Origin: SZAS-103 sp038323475
Lineage (GTDB): Bacteria > Pseudomonadota > Gammaproteobacteria > Xanthomonadales > Xanthomonadaceae
Direction of reading: 5' to 3'
Assembly: GCA_038323475.1 (NCBI GenBank)
Contig: JBBQHA010000121.1
Span: 1-9,700, forward strand
DNA length: 9,700 nucleotides
Under the pieces are notes generated by a model. The model was not told where the DNA came from. It saw nothing but the letters and a program-made list of their open reading frames with translations, and did not search any database. Below are positions 1-6,272 of the stretch, piece by piece. Within the stretch, counting starts at the first letter, position 1; every line of letters starts with the position of its first letter. Position numbers and translations under genes: made by a program.

Positions 1-127
1 ACGCCACTTGGAACGGCCGCTGCGGATTCGAATTGCATGCGTGCGCCGGGTCCGGGATGCTGGCATCGCTTCCACCGACGGGGTCTTCTTGGACACGAGT
101 TCCGATATCGCACCGGCGGCGCCGGCC

Positions 128-1255
128 ATGCGGCGCGATCGTCCCGCCCAGCGCGCGTACCGGCTCGCCATGCTGTGGGCATGGCGGCGCCTGTATTTCG
201 GCGAAGTGAGGGTGATCGATCCGGTACCCGTGCATCCAGGAACCTTGTACCTGAGTACCCATCGCAATGGCGGCATCGACGGCGCGATCGCGCAGCAGGC
301 CACCGGCGGCGCGCCGGTGCCGGTGGCGGCATCGCAGATCACGCGGTCGTTCTGGGGGCGCTGGACGGGCTGCATCGAAGTCGTGCGCGCGACCGATCGC
401 GAACGCCATGGACACGTCGCTTCCGCGCACGATCCGCTCGCGGATGCCCTGGCGAGGCTCGCTGCCGGCGAAAGCCTGCTGTGGTTTCCGGAGGGCACCA
501 GCGACGGCGGCCCGCAGCTGCTGCCGATCAAGCGTGGCGCAGCGCGGCTGCTGGCGGCGGCGGTGGAGCGGGGCATCGCGGTGCGCGTGGTCGTGATGGG
601 GTTGCACTATCAGGCGATGGACGCGTTGCAGTCGGATGTCGATGTCGAAGTCGCCGAGCCTGCCGGCCTGCAACCGGGTGCGTTGGCGACGATTGCTGGC
701 GACGCGCGGACGGACGAGATCCAGCGCCGCATCGAGGCGGCTTTGCGCGCGGTGAGCATCGCATATCCGGATGCCGGAACGCAGGCTTCCATCGAAACGC
801 TGACCGCACGGCTCGGGCTTCGTGTCGTGGAATCGCGACGCGCATTGTTGCCCACGCCGCCTGCGTTACTGCAGGGCTGGTCCCGTCGTGCACGAGGCGT
901 ATCGCGCCTGCCACCGGCATCTGCGTGGCCATGGCTGTTGCCGTGGATCGTCGCTGCGTTCGTGTGGCTGCCGACGATCGTCGTCGGGTATGCCATCACG
1001 CGGCGCGCGGATCGCAACAACAAGGCCTTCATCCGCAGCTTGCTGGCGATGCCGCTGGTTCCGCTGAATCTGGCGCTGTCGGGCTGGCTGGTCGCGTCGA
1101 GCGGACTGGTTTGGCCGATCGGCTTGCCACTGGTCGCTTTGTCATTTCCGGTCGGCCTGGTCGCGCACCGGCGCCTGCGCCGAGCGCAGTGGCGCACACG
1201 CGCGATCCGTACACTGCGCGACGAGATCGCCTCGCAAGGATACAACGACGCATGA
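128..1255 (+). CDS. PlsC-like lysophospholipid/glycerol-phosphate acyltransferase, membrane anchored
   Basis: The predicted role is acyl transfer from acyl-CoA or acyl-ACP to a glycerophosphate-like or lysolipid acceptor at the inner membrane. From the start chosen here (375 aa), the acceptor motif THRNGGIDG lies at residues 44-52. Its His45 and Asp51 form an HX5D pair, the spacing I recall for the 'NHPNxLLDP' branch of the LPLAT superfamily. The second block, WFPEGTSDG, lies at 119-127 and is followed by LLPIKRGAARLL. Two hydrophobic segments near the C terminus (about 267-290 and 305-347) should anchor it in the membrane. The frame is open to the left edge, with a TTG at 8, but residues encoded before the ATG at 128 show no family similarity, so I prefer 128; no clear Shine-Dalgarno decides it. 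The stop overlaps the next start by 4 bases (ATGA), so the two are probably translationally coupled. The acceptor is unknown. Confidence 0.85.
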   Translation: MRRDRPAQRAYRLAMLWAWRRLYFGEVRVIDPVPVHPGTLYLSTHRNGGIDGAIAQQATGGAPVPVAASQITRSFWGRWTGCIEVVRATDRERHGHVASAHDPLADALARLAAGESLLWFPEGTSDGGPQLLPIKRGAARLLAAAVERGIAVRVVVMGLHYQAMDALQSDVDVEVAEPAGLQPGALATIAGDARTDEIQRRIEAALRAVSIAYPDAGTQASIETLTARLGLRVVESRRALLPTPPALLQGWSRRARGVSRLPPASAWPWLLPWIVAAFVWLPTIVVGYAITRRADRNNKAFIRSLLAMPLVPLNLALSGWLVASSGLVWPIGLPLVALSFPVGLVAHRRLRRAQWRTRAIRTLRDEIASQGYNDA

Positions 1256-2079
1256 AACTCCACGCTTCAGAATCCGTCTGGTGCGGCTATTTCCTGGTGA
1301 TGGGCGCGTTCGCGGCGGTCGCCGGCAATGGCAGGCTCGGGCTGCTGCTGGCAGGTCTTGCGGTCGCGGTCGTCGTGGTCGCGCGCTTCGCGCCGTTGCG
1401 CTGGCGGCTGTTCGCTGGCCTGGCCTGGATCAACTTCGCGTACGCGCTCGGTTCGCAGGTGGCGAAGTCGGTACGGGTGGTGCGCTACGACCATGCACTC
1501 GTCCATGTCGATGAGCTGCTTGGATGGCATGTCGGCAGACTGACTCCATCGGCGTTCGCGCTCGACGTGCTGTCGTGCTTCTACATCTCGTTCTACGTAC
1601 TCGTCTTCGCCGGCATCTGCCTGTTCCTGCGCCGGCCGGCGTTCTACACGGGATTCGCGCTGGTGTACGCGTTGGGTACGCTCGGCTATGCGTTGGTGCC
1701 GGCAGCCGGTCCGTTCTTCGATTGGCCGCTGCCGACTGCAGGCACGCACGTGTTCATCCTGTTGCAGGCGCAGGCGAGCAAGCTCGTGACCGGGGTGGAT
1801 GTGTTCCCGAGCCTGCATGTCGCGGCCTCGTGCTATGTGCTCGCGTGGATGATCTGGCGTTGGCGGAACGCGTGGCTGGCGTGCGGACTGTGGGCCTGCG
1901 GCATCGCCGCAGCGACGGTCGGCCTGCGTTACCACTACCTGATCGACGTGATCGCCGGGCTCGGCCTGGCTGGCGTCGTGCTGGCCGCGATGCAGCGTGG
2001 CGGCGCATTCGTGCGCGTGCCTGCGCCCGGACGATCACGCTCCGATCCATCCCGTTCCAATGAGCAGACCCATGCCTGA
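1252..2079 (+). CDS. PAP2 superfamily membrane protein, Aur1/Ipt1-like (PAP2_3 type)
   Basis: This 275-aa integral membrane protein has about six hydrophobic segments (roughly 10-45, 52-70, 103-126, 130-150, 187-203 and 207-245). PAP2 active-site blocks are visible: YALVPAAGP at 146-154, FPSLHVA at 185-191 with the catalytic-type His189, and LRYHYLIDVIAG at 225-236 with Arg226, His228 and Asp232. The PSLH and HYxxD forms resemble the fungal inositolphosphotransferase (Aur1/Ipt1) branch more than the classical phosphatidate phosphatases with KX6RP and PSGH. It could therefore hydrolyse a lipid phosphate or transfer a phosphorylated head group; the sequence does not decide between them. The ATG at 1252 overlaps the upstream stop by 4 bases and has AAGGA about 11 bases upstream. 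The Arg/Ser-rich tail overlaps the start of the dikinase gene. Its position beside an acyltransferase supports a lipid role. Confidence 0.85.
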   Translation: MKLHASESVWCGYFLVMGAFAAVAGNGRLGLLLAGLAVAVVVVARFAPLRWRLFAGLAWINFAYALGSQVAKSVRVVRYDHALVHVDELLGWHVGRLTPSAFALDVLSCFYISFYVLVFAGICLFLRRPAFYTGFALVYALGTLGYALVPAAGPFFDWPLPTAGTHVFILLQAQASKLVTGVDVFPSLHVAASCYVLAWMIWRWRNAWLACGLWACGIAAATVGLRYHYLIDVIAGLGLAGVVLAAMQRGGAFVRVPAPGRSRSDPSRSNEQTHA

Positions 2080-4579
2080 CCTGGCCGCACCCGAAGTCCT
2101 GCAATCCGATCATCCCGATGCCCTCGACACTGCGCATGCCGGCGGCAAGGGCGTCAACCTCTGCAGACTCGTACGCGCGGGTTTCCGCGTACCGGATTTT
2201 TTCATCCTTCCGGTCGCCGCCTATCGCGACTGGATCGCGCAGGACGGACTCGCGATCGAGGCATTGCACGTGAAATGGCCGCTGGATCGTCCAGATGCGA
2301 TGGAGGATGAGGCGATGACGCTGCAGGCCCGGCTGGCGGCTTTGCCGTTTCCTGCCGCGTGGCTGCCTGTCCTTGCAAAAAACTTCATCGCCGGGCACCG
2401 CTGGGCGGCGCGTTCGTCGGGCATCCTCGAAGACGCAGGCGAAACCGCTGCCGCAGGCCTGCACGAGACCTATCTCGCATTGCGCGACCTGCCGGCATTG
2501 GAAGATGCGGTGCGGAAGTGCTGGATCTCGGTCTGGAGCGCACGCGCCGTCGCCTATCGCGCCGCCAATCGCATTGCGCCCGAATCGGCGGGACTCGCCG
2601 TCGTCGTGCAACGGATGATCGATGCCGAGGTCGCTGGCGTCGCGTTCAGCGCCGATCCCGTCGCTGGCGACCTCGATGTCGTCACCATCGATGCGAATTT
2701 CGGGCTCGGCGAATCGGTGGTGTCCGGTGAAGTGGAAGTCGATCGCTGGCGGATCGGCAAACGCGATGGTGCAGTGCGCGACGCCCATGTCGGCCACAAG
2801 CTGCAATGGGTGCCACCATCGAGCGGCCATTTCGAGGACATGCCGCCCGCGCAGGTCGACGTGGCGTGCCTGGACGCAGCGCAGCTCGAAGTTTTGCGCG
2901 ATCTCGCAGTGACGCTGGAGAACCGCTTCGCGTGGCCGCAGGATTGCGAATGGGCGTTCGCGGAGGGCGTGCTGTGGCTGCTGCAGACGCGGCCGATCAC
3001 GCGCATGGCAGCGCGCTGGACGCGCGACGAATCCGCGGAACGTTTTCCGAATGCGATGACGCGGCTGACCTGGTCGGTGATTTTCGGCGGGTTCAACCGT
3101 TCGTTCCGCAACTCGATGGAAAACATCATGCAGGCGCCGTTCTATCGTGGCCCCTGGTTCGAGCGCATCGAAGGCTATGTGTACGGCGACACTACGGCGG
3201 CGGCCCTGTATGCGCTGCACTTCCAGCGCAAGTGGCTCGAACGCCTGAGCCAGGGCGTCGATGTCGAGCCTTCGCTGCACGCGCTGTCGTGGGTGCACGA
3301 CCTGCCGCAGTACTGGCAGCGCGACCAGGACGTCTTCCTGCTGGAAATCGGTCGTCTGCAGGCGATCGATATCGATGCGTTCGACGATGCCGGTGTGCTG
3401 GACTTCCTGCGCGTAGTGCGCGATCTCGGCGAACGGTACTTCCTGCCGAACATCGCGATCTCGTTCGCACAACGGAACATCTACGCATTGCTGTACCAGG
3501 TGATCGTCGGCAAGCTCGGGCACGAACGAGCTCCCGCGGTGTTCGATGCGTTGCTTGCACCGGCTGAAACGCGGACCGCGCTGGTCAACCGCGATGCGAT
3601 GGAGCTCGCGGCGCACTTGCGTCGCGATGCTTCGTTGCGTGCTGCCGTGCAGGCTGCGGACTTCGTAGATGGCTTCCCGCTGGACATCGCATCGGCATGG
3701 CCGGAGTTCGGCTCGGCATGGCATGCCTTCCTCGCTGCCCATGGCCATCGTGAAACCGACATCGACCTGATCTCGCCGACCTGGGGCGAGGCGCCTGCCG
3801 TGGTGCGCGACCTGCTGCTCGCGCTCGCCGACGGCAGCCAGCACGACGACCACAACACCCAACGCTGGCAGAAACGCAAGCTCGCGGTCGAGGCGCAGCA
3901 ACAACTGCTCGATACGCACGACGATTACCGTTACACGACCAACGAAGTCATCGAACTCGCGCGCGTCTACACCGTGCTCGACGATGTCGAGCATTACCAG
4001 ACCACGCGCCTGCATCCGCTGTTCCGGCGCGGAGCGCTGGCGCTGGCGCGGCGCTGGCTCGCGCAGGACGCGTTGCCCTGCATCGATGCGATCTTCTGCC
4101 TCGACTTCGATGAACTCGCGCTCGCCGTCGCGCAGGAGCCAGGCGCCATCAGCGCGATCGCCTCGCGGGAATGGCAGGCGTATCGCGAGGCGAGAGAGCG
4201 CACGCCGCGCTGGTCGCTGGACGCTGGCGTCGATGAAGATGAAACGGCGGCGGACGAGGATCAGCGCCCAGGGGTTCCGGGCAGTCCAGGCATCATCGAA
4301 GGCACGATCTTCGTCGTGCGCGGCACAGAGGATTTCGGACGCATGCCGGCCGGCGCGATCCTCGTCGCACGCACGACGAACCCGGCGTGGACGCCGCTGT
4401 TCTATCGCGCGACCGCGGTCATCACCGAAAGCGGGGGGCCGCTGTCGCATGGCGCCGTCACCGCGCGCGAACTCGGCCTGCCCGCGGTGATGAGCGTGCG
4501 CGGCGTGCTGCAATGGTTGCGCGACGGCGATCGCGTGCGCGTGGACGGGCAGCGCGGGCGGGTGCAGAAACTCGGCTGA
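2060..4579 (+). CDS. PEP-utilizing/PEP-synthase-like dikinase, rifampin-phosphotransferase architecture
   Basis: This 839-aa protein has three parts. Residues about 1-315 are a PPDK_N-type ATP-grasp domain: GGKG (Lys30), WAARSSGILEDAG (Arg118), VVVQRMIDAEVAGVAFSADP and FGLGESVVSGE, closing with CEWAF (Glu297) and LLQTRPIT (Gln309, Arg311). The middle part (about 330-720) contains HGHRETDIDLISPTW at 561-575 and AIFCLDFDEL near 680-690, which resemble the acceptor domain of rifampin phosphotransferase. The C-terminal PEP-utilizer mobile domain carries GGPLSHGAVTARELGLPAV with the phospho-accepting His797. There is no PEP-binding TIM barrel, so PEP synthase is excluded. The family chemistry is ATP + acceptor + water to AMP + Pi + phospho-acceptor through phospho-His. 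The acceptor is unknown, and rifamycin is only one possibility. ATG codons at 2060 and 2072 overlap the PAP2 gene by 20 or 8 bases; neither has a strong Shine-Dalgarno. The protein is likely cytoplasmic and co-expressed with the two lipid-type genes upstream. Confidence 0.88.
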   Translation: MSRPMPDLAAPEVLQSDHPDALDTAHAGGKGVNLCRLVRAGFRVPDFFILPVAAYRDWIAQDGLAIEALHVKWPLDRPDAMEDEAMTLQARLAALPFPAAWLPVLAKNFIAGHRWAARSSGILEDAGETAAAGLHETYLALRDLPALEDAVRKCWISVWSARAVAYRAANRIAPESAGLAVVVQRMIDAEVAGVAFSADPVAGDLDVVTIDANFGLGESVVSGEVEVDRWRIGKRDGAVRDAHVGHKLQWVPPSSGHFEDMPPAQVDVACLDAAQLEVLRDLAVTLENRFAWPQDCEWAFAEGVLWLLQTRPITRMAARWTRDESAERFPNAMTRLTWSVIFGGFNRSFRNSMENIMQAPFYRGPWFERIEGYVYGDTTAAALYALHFQRKWLERLSQGVDVEPSLHALSWVHDLPQYWQRDQDVFLLEIGRLQAIDIDAFDDAGVLDFLRVVRDLGERYFLPNIAISFAQRNIYALLYQVIVGKLGHERAPAVFDALLAPAETRTALVNRDAMELAAHLRRDASLRAAVQAADFVDGFPLDIASAWPEFGSAWHAFLAAHGHRETDIDLISPTWGEAPAVVRDLLLALADGSQHDDHNTQRWQKRKLAVEAQQQLLDTHDDYRYTTNEVIELARVYTVLDDVEHYQTTRLHPLFRRGALALARRWLAQDALPCIDAIFCLDFDELALAVAQEPGAISAIASREWQAYREARERTPRWSLDAGVDEDETAADEDQRPGVPGSPGIIEGTIFVVRGTEDFGRMPAGAILVARTTNPAWTPLFYRATAVITESGGPLSHGAVTARELGLPAVMSVRGVLQWLRDGDRVRVDGQRGRVQKLG

Positions 4580-4582
4580 TGC

Positions 4583-5125
4583 TCAGGTCGGGTCGAGCCG
4601 GGCATCGTCCTCGAAATGCGCGGGGCGCGGATGGATCGCGCCGCAGTTTCCGCAGGTGCGGTGTTCGATGCTGCGGTAGAAGCGCTCGAACACCGGCGGG
4701 AAATCGCGCTCGATGTCGTGCAGGTGGAAGTATTCCTCGTAGACCTTGTGGTTGCAGTCCTGGCAATACCAATGCAGGCCGTCCTGCTCGTGCGCCAGGC
4801 GGCGCCGTTCGATGACCAGTCCGATGCCGCCGGCCATGCGTTGCGGCGAATGCGGCACGCGCGGCGGCAGGTAGAAGATCTCTCCGGCGCGGATCGGAAT
4901 ATCGCGCGCGGCGCCGTTCTCCTGGATGCGCAACACCATCTCGCCTTCGATCTGGTGGAAGAACTCCGGGCCTTCCTCCACGTGGTAGTCCGTGCGCAGG
5001 TTCGGGCCGCCGACGATCATGATGTAGAAGTCGCCGGCAACGATGCACTTGTTGCCGACCGGAGGCTTGAGCAGGTGGCGGTTGTCCTCGATCCACTTCC
5101 GGAAATCGATCGGCGGCGGCAGCAT
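4583..5125 (-). CDS. nbaC: 3-hydroxyanthranilate 3,4-dioxygenase
   Basis: This cytoplasmic cupin dioxygenase uses Fe(II) and O2 to cleave 3-hydroxyanthranilate to 2-amino-3-carboxymuconate semialdehyde, in the kynurenine pathway of tryptophan. The 180-aa length fits the bacterial enzymes. The family's residues are visible: metal ligands His48, Glu54 and His92; substrate-binding Arg44, Arg96 and Glu106; and a C-terminal rubredoxin-like second iron site with two CxxC pairs, CQDC at 121-124 and CGNC at 158-161. The ATG at 5125 is preceded by a strong AAGGAGA seven bases upstream, and its first base is the last base of the RidA stop (TGATG), so translation is probably coupled. It is the last gene of the leftward operon, and its stop lies 3 bases from the convergent dikinase stop. 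No key residue is missing. Confidence 0.96.
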   Translation of the reverse strand: MLPPPIDFRKWIEDNRHLLKPPVGNKCIVAGDFYIMIVGGPNLRTDYHVEEGPEFFHQIEGEMVLRIQENGAARDIPIRAGEIFYLPPRVPHSPQRMAGGIGLVIERRRLAHEQDGLHWYCQDCNHKVYEEYFHLHDIERDFPPVFERFYRSIEHRTCGNCGAIHPRPAHFEDDARLDPT

Positions 5126-5556
5126 CAGGTGGTCTCCTTCGGCGCGGCAACGCACTTGAGTTCGATCGCGATCGGCGTTGGCAGCGCGGTGATGCCGAGC
5201 GTCGTGCGGCAGGGCGCGGTCGCGGCATCGGGGAAGTGTTCGGCCCAGATCGCGTTGTAGGCCTTGAAGTCGCGCGCCATGTCGGTCAGGTAGACGGTGA
5301 CATCCACCAGGTCCTCCCAGCGCGCCCCGGAAGCATCGAGTACGGCGCGCACGTTCGCGAAGACCTGCCGGCATTGCGCGGCGATGTCGTAGCTGCGCAG
5401 GTCGCCATCGGCGAAATAGTCGTTGCCGGGGATGGCATCGCTGCCTGGCGTGCGCGGGCCGATGCCGGACAGGAACAGCAGGCCGCCGACGCGGCGCGCG
5501 TGCGGATAGGCGCCGACCGGCGCAGGCGCGGAATCGGTCTGGACGACGTCGCTCAT
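5125..5556 (-). CDS. RidA/YjgF-family protein, probable 2-aminomuconate deaminase (NbaF/AmnD-like)
   Basis: This 143-aa Rid-superfamily protein hydrolyses enamine/imine-type substrates. Beside a 3-hydroxyanthranilate dioxygenase and an aminomuconate-semialdehyde-type dehydrogenase, the likely substrate is 2-aminomuconate, giving 4-oxalocrotonate and ammonia. The visible features are GAYPHARRVGGLLFLSGIGP at 15-34 and the C-terminal block PCRTTLGITALPTPIAIELK, in which Arg117 and Glu132 match the Arg and Glu that hold the substrate carboxylate and the water in active RidA proteins. An insertion around residues 35-55 (RTPGSDAIPGNDYFADGDL) makes it longer than housekeeping RidA (about 128 aa). 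It starts inside the end of the carbonic anhydrase gene (ATGA, 4-base overlap) with no Shine-Dalgarno of its own, so it probably depends on translational coupling. A general RidA role is the alternative, but context favours the deaminase. Confidence 0.88.
   Translation of the reverse strand: MSDVVQTDSAPAPVGAYPHARRVGGLLFLSGIGPRTPGSDAIPGNDYFADGDLRSYDIAAQCRQVFANVRAVLDASGARWEDLVDVTVYLTDMARDFKAYNAIWAEHFPDAATAPCRTTLGITALPTPIAIELKCVAAPKETT
5133..5139 (-). promoter_or_regulatory. strong Shine-Dalgarno of the 3-hydroxyanthranilate dioxygenase gene
   Basis: AAGGAGA on the - strand lies seven bases before the ATG at 5125, inside the last codons of the RidA gene. It fixes the dioxygenase start well inside a longer open frame. 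It is the best ribosome binding site in the window, which suggests the dioxygenase, last in the operon, is translated strongly. The RidA gene just before it has none. Confidence 0.85.
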
Positions 5557-6230
5557 CGCGCGTGCGCCGCGTGGGTCCCGTGCAAATTCGCGCGCACGCC
5601 TTCGATCGCGGTCAGGTACGCGGCGCCGAGGCCGTCGACAGAATCGACGCCGATGCCGAGTTCGCGGATGCGACCGTCGTTCACGCCATAGATCCAGCCA
5701 TGCACTTCGAGCTTCTGGCCGCGCCGCCAAGCATCCTGCACGACGGTGGTCTGGCAGACGTTCGCGACCTGCTCGATCACGTTGAGTTCGCACAGGCGGT
5801 CCGCGCGGTCGCTCAGGGGCACGGCGCGCAGCAGGGTCTGGTGTTGCTGCATGACGTCGCGTACGTGATGCAGCCAGTTGTCGACCAGGCCCAGGCGCAG
5901 GCCGTCGATCGTCGCATGCACGCCGCCGCACCCGTAGTGCCCGCAGACGATGATGTGCTCGACCTTCAGCACGTCGACCGCGAACTGCATCGTCGAGAGG
6001 CAATTCAGGTCGCCATGGGCGACGACGTTCGCGACATTGCGATGCACGAAGACCTCGCCGGGTGCGAGTCCGGTGATCTGGTTCGCGGGGACGCGCGAAT
6101 CCGAGCAGCCGATCCACAGGTAGTCCGGCGCCTGCTGGGATGCGAGATTGTTGAAGAACCCCGGTTCCTCGCGCTCGACGCGTTCGGCCCAGATGCGGTT
6201 TTTTTCGAGGAGCGATTGCAGCATGCTCAT
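5553..6230 (-). CDS. can: beta-class carbonic anhydrase (Can type)
   Basis: This 225-aa zinc enzyme interconverts CO2 and bicarbonate in the cytoplasm. The zinc ligands and catalytic dyad sit at the positions found in the E. coli Can enzyme: Cys42, Asp44 and Arg46 in GCSDSRVP, and His98 and Cys101 in CGHYGCGG. Trp39, Arg64 and Tyr181, the residues of the non-catalytic bicarbonate pocket of type II beta-carbonic anhydrases, are also present, so allosteric inhibition by bicarbonate is plausible. The ATG at 6230 has GAAGGA five bases upstream, which favours it over the second Met at residue 3. The stop overlaps the RidA start by 4 bases, and 42 bases separate it from the dehydrogenase gene. Its place inside an aromatic-catabolic operon whose full pathway releases CO2 and ammonia suggests a supporting role there. 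It could also be the cell's general carbonic anhydrase, parked in this operon. Confidence 0.96.
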   Translation of the reverse strand: MSMLQSLLEKNRIWAERVEREEPGFFNNLASQQAPDYLWIGCSDSRVPANQITGLAPGEVFVHRNVANVVAHGDLNCLSTMQFAVDVLKVEHIIVCGHYGCGGVHATIDGLRLGLVDNWLHHVRDVMQQHQTLLRAVPLSDRADRLCELNVIEQVANVCQTTVVQDAWRRGQKLEVHGWIYGVNDGRIRELGIGVDSVDGLGAAYLTAIEGVRANLHGTHAAHAR

Positions 6231-6235
6231 GGCGA

Positions 6236-6241
6236 TCCTTC
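6236..6241 (-). promoter_or_regulatory. Shine-Dalgarno of the carbonic anhydrase gene
   Basis: GAAGGA on the - strand lies five bases before the ATG at 6230. It supports that ATG rather than the Met two codons later and shows that the carbonic anhydrase has its own initiation site in the 42-base gap after the dehydrogenase gene. Confidence 0.75.
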
Positions 6242-6272
6242 GTTCATGGCGTCGTGGTTCGTGGCGCCGCGC

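Noticed and set aside
248..290. HX5D instead of the usual HX4D in the acyltransferase acceptor motif, considered as a sign of a broken active site
   Set aside because: The 'NHPNxLLDP' branch of the LPLAT superfamily has the same one-residue-longer spacing, so it is a subfamily trait and not a defect.
37..1251. The upstream extension of the PAP2 frame to an ATG at 37, which would give a 680-aa fusion
   Set aside because: The extension runs out of frame through the acyltransferase gene, is Arg-rich with no hydrophobic or domain pattern, and the ATG at 1252 gives a complete PAP2 protein.
1754..4513. A 919-codon open frame on the - strand opposite the PAP2 and dikinase genes
   Set aside because: It is Arg/His-rich, has no recognisable domain, and lies antisense to the dikinase with its complete set of family motifs. 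Long antisense frames are expected from the codon bias of high-GC genes.
5126..5374. N-terminal extension of the dioxygenase frame to 5374
   Set aside because: The added residues are Arg-rich and overlap RidA out of frame. A strong ribosome binding site and the family length both fix the start at 5125.
5557..6117. N-terminal extension of the RidA frame to 6117
   Set aside because: The extra 187 residues are Arg-rich, lie antiframe to the carbonic anhydrase gene, and make the protein far longer than the family.
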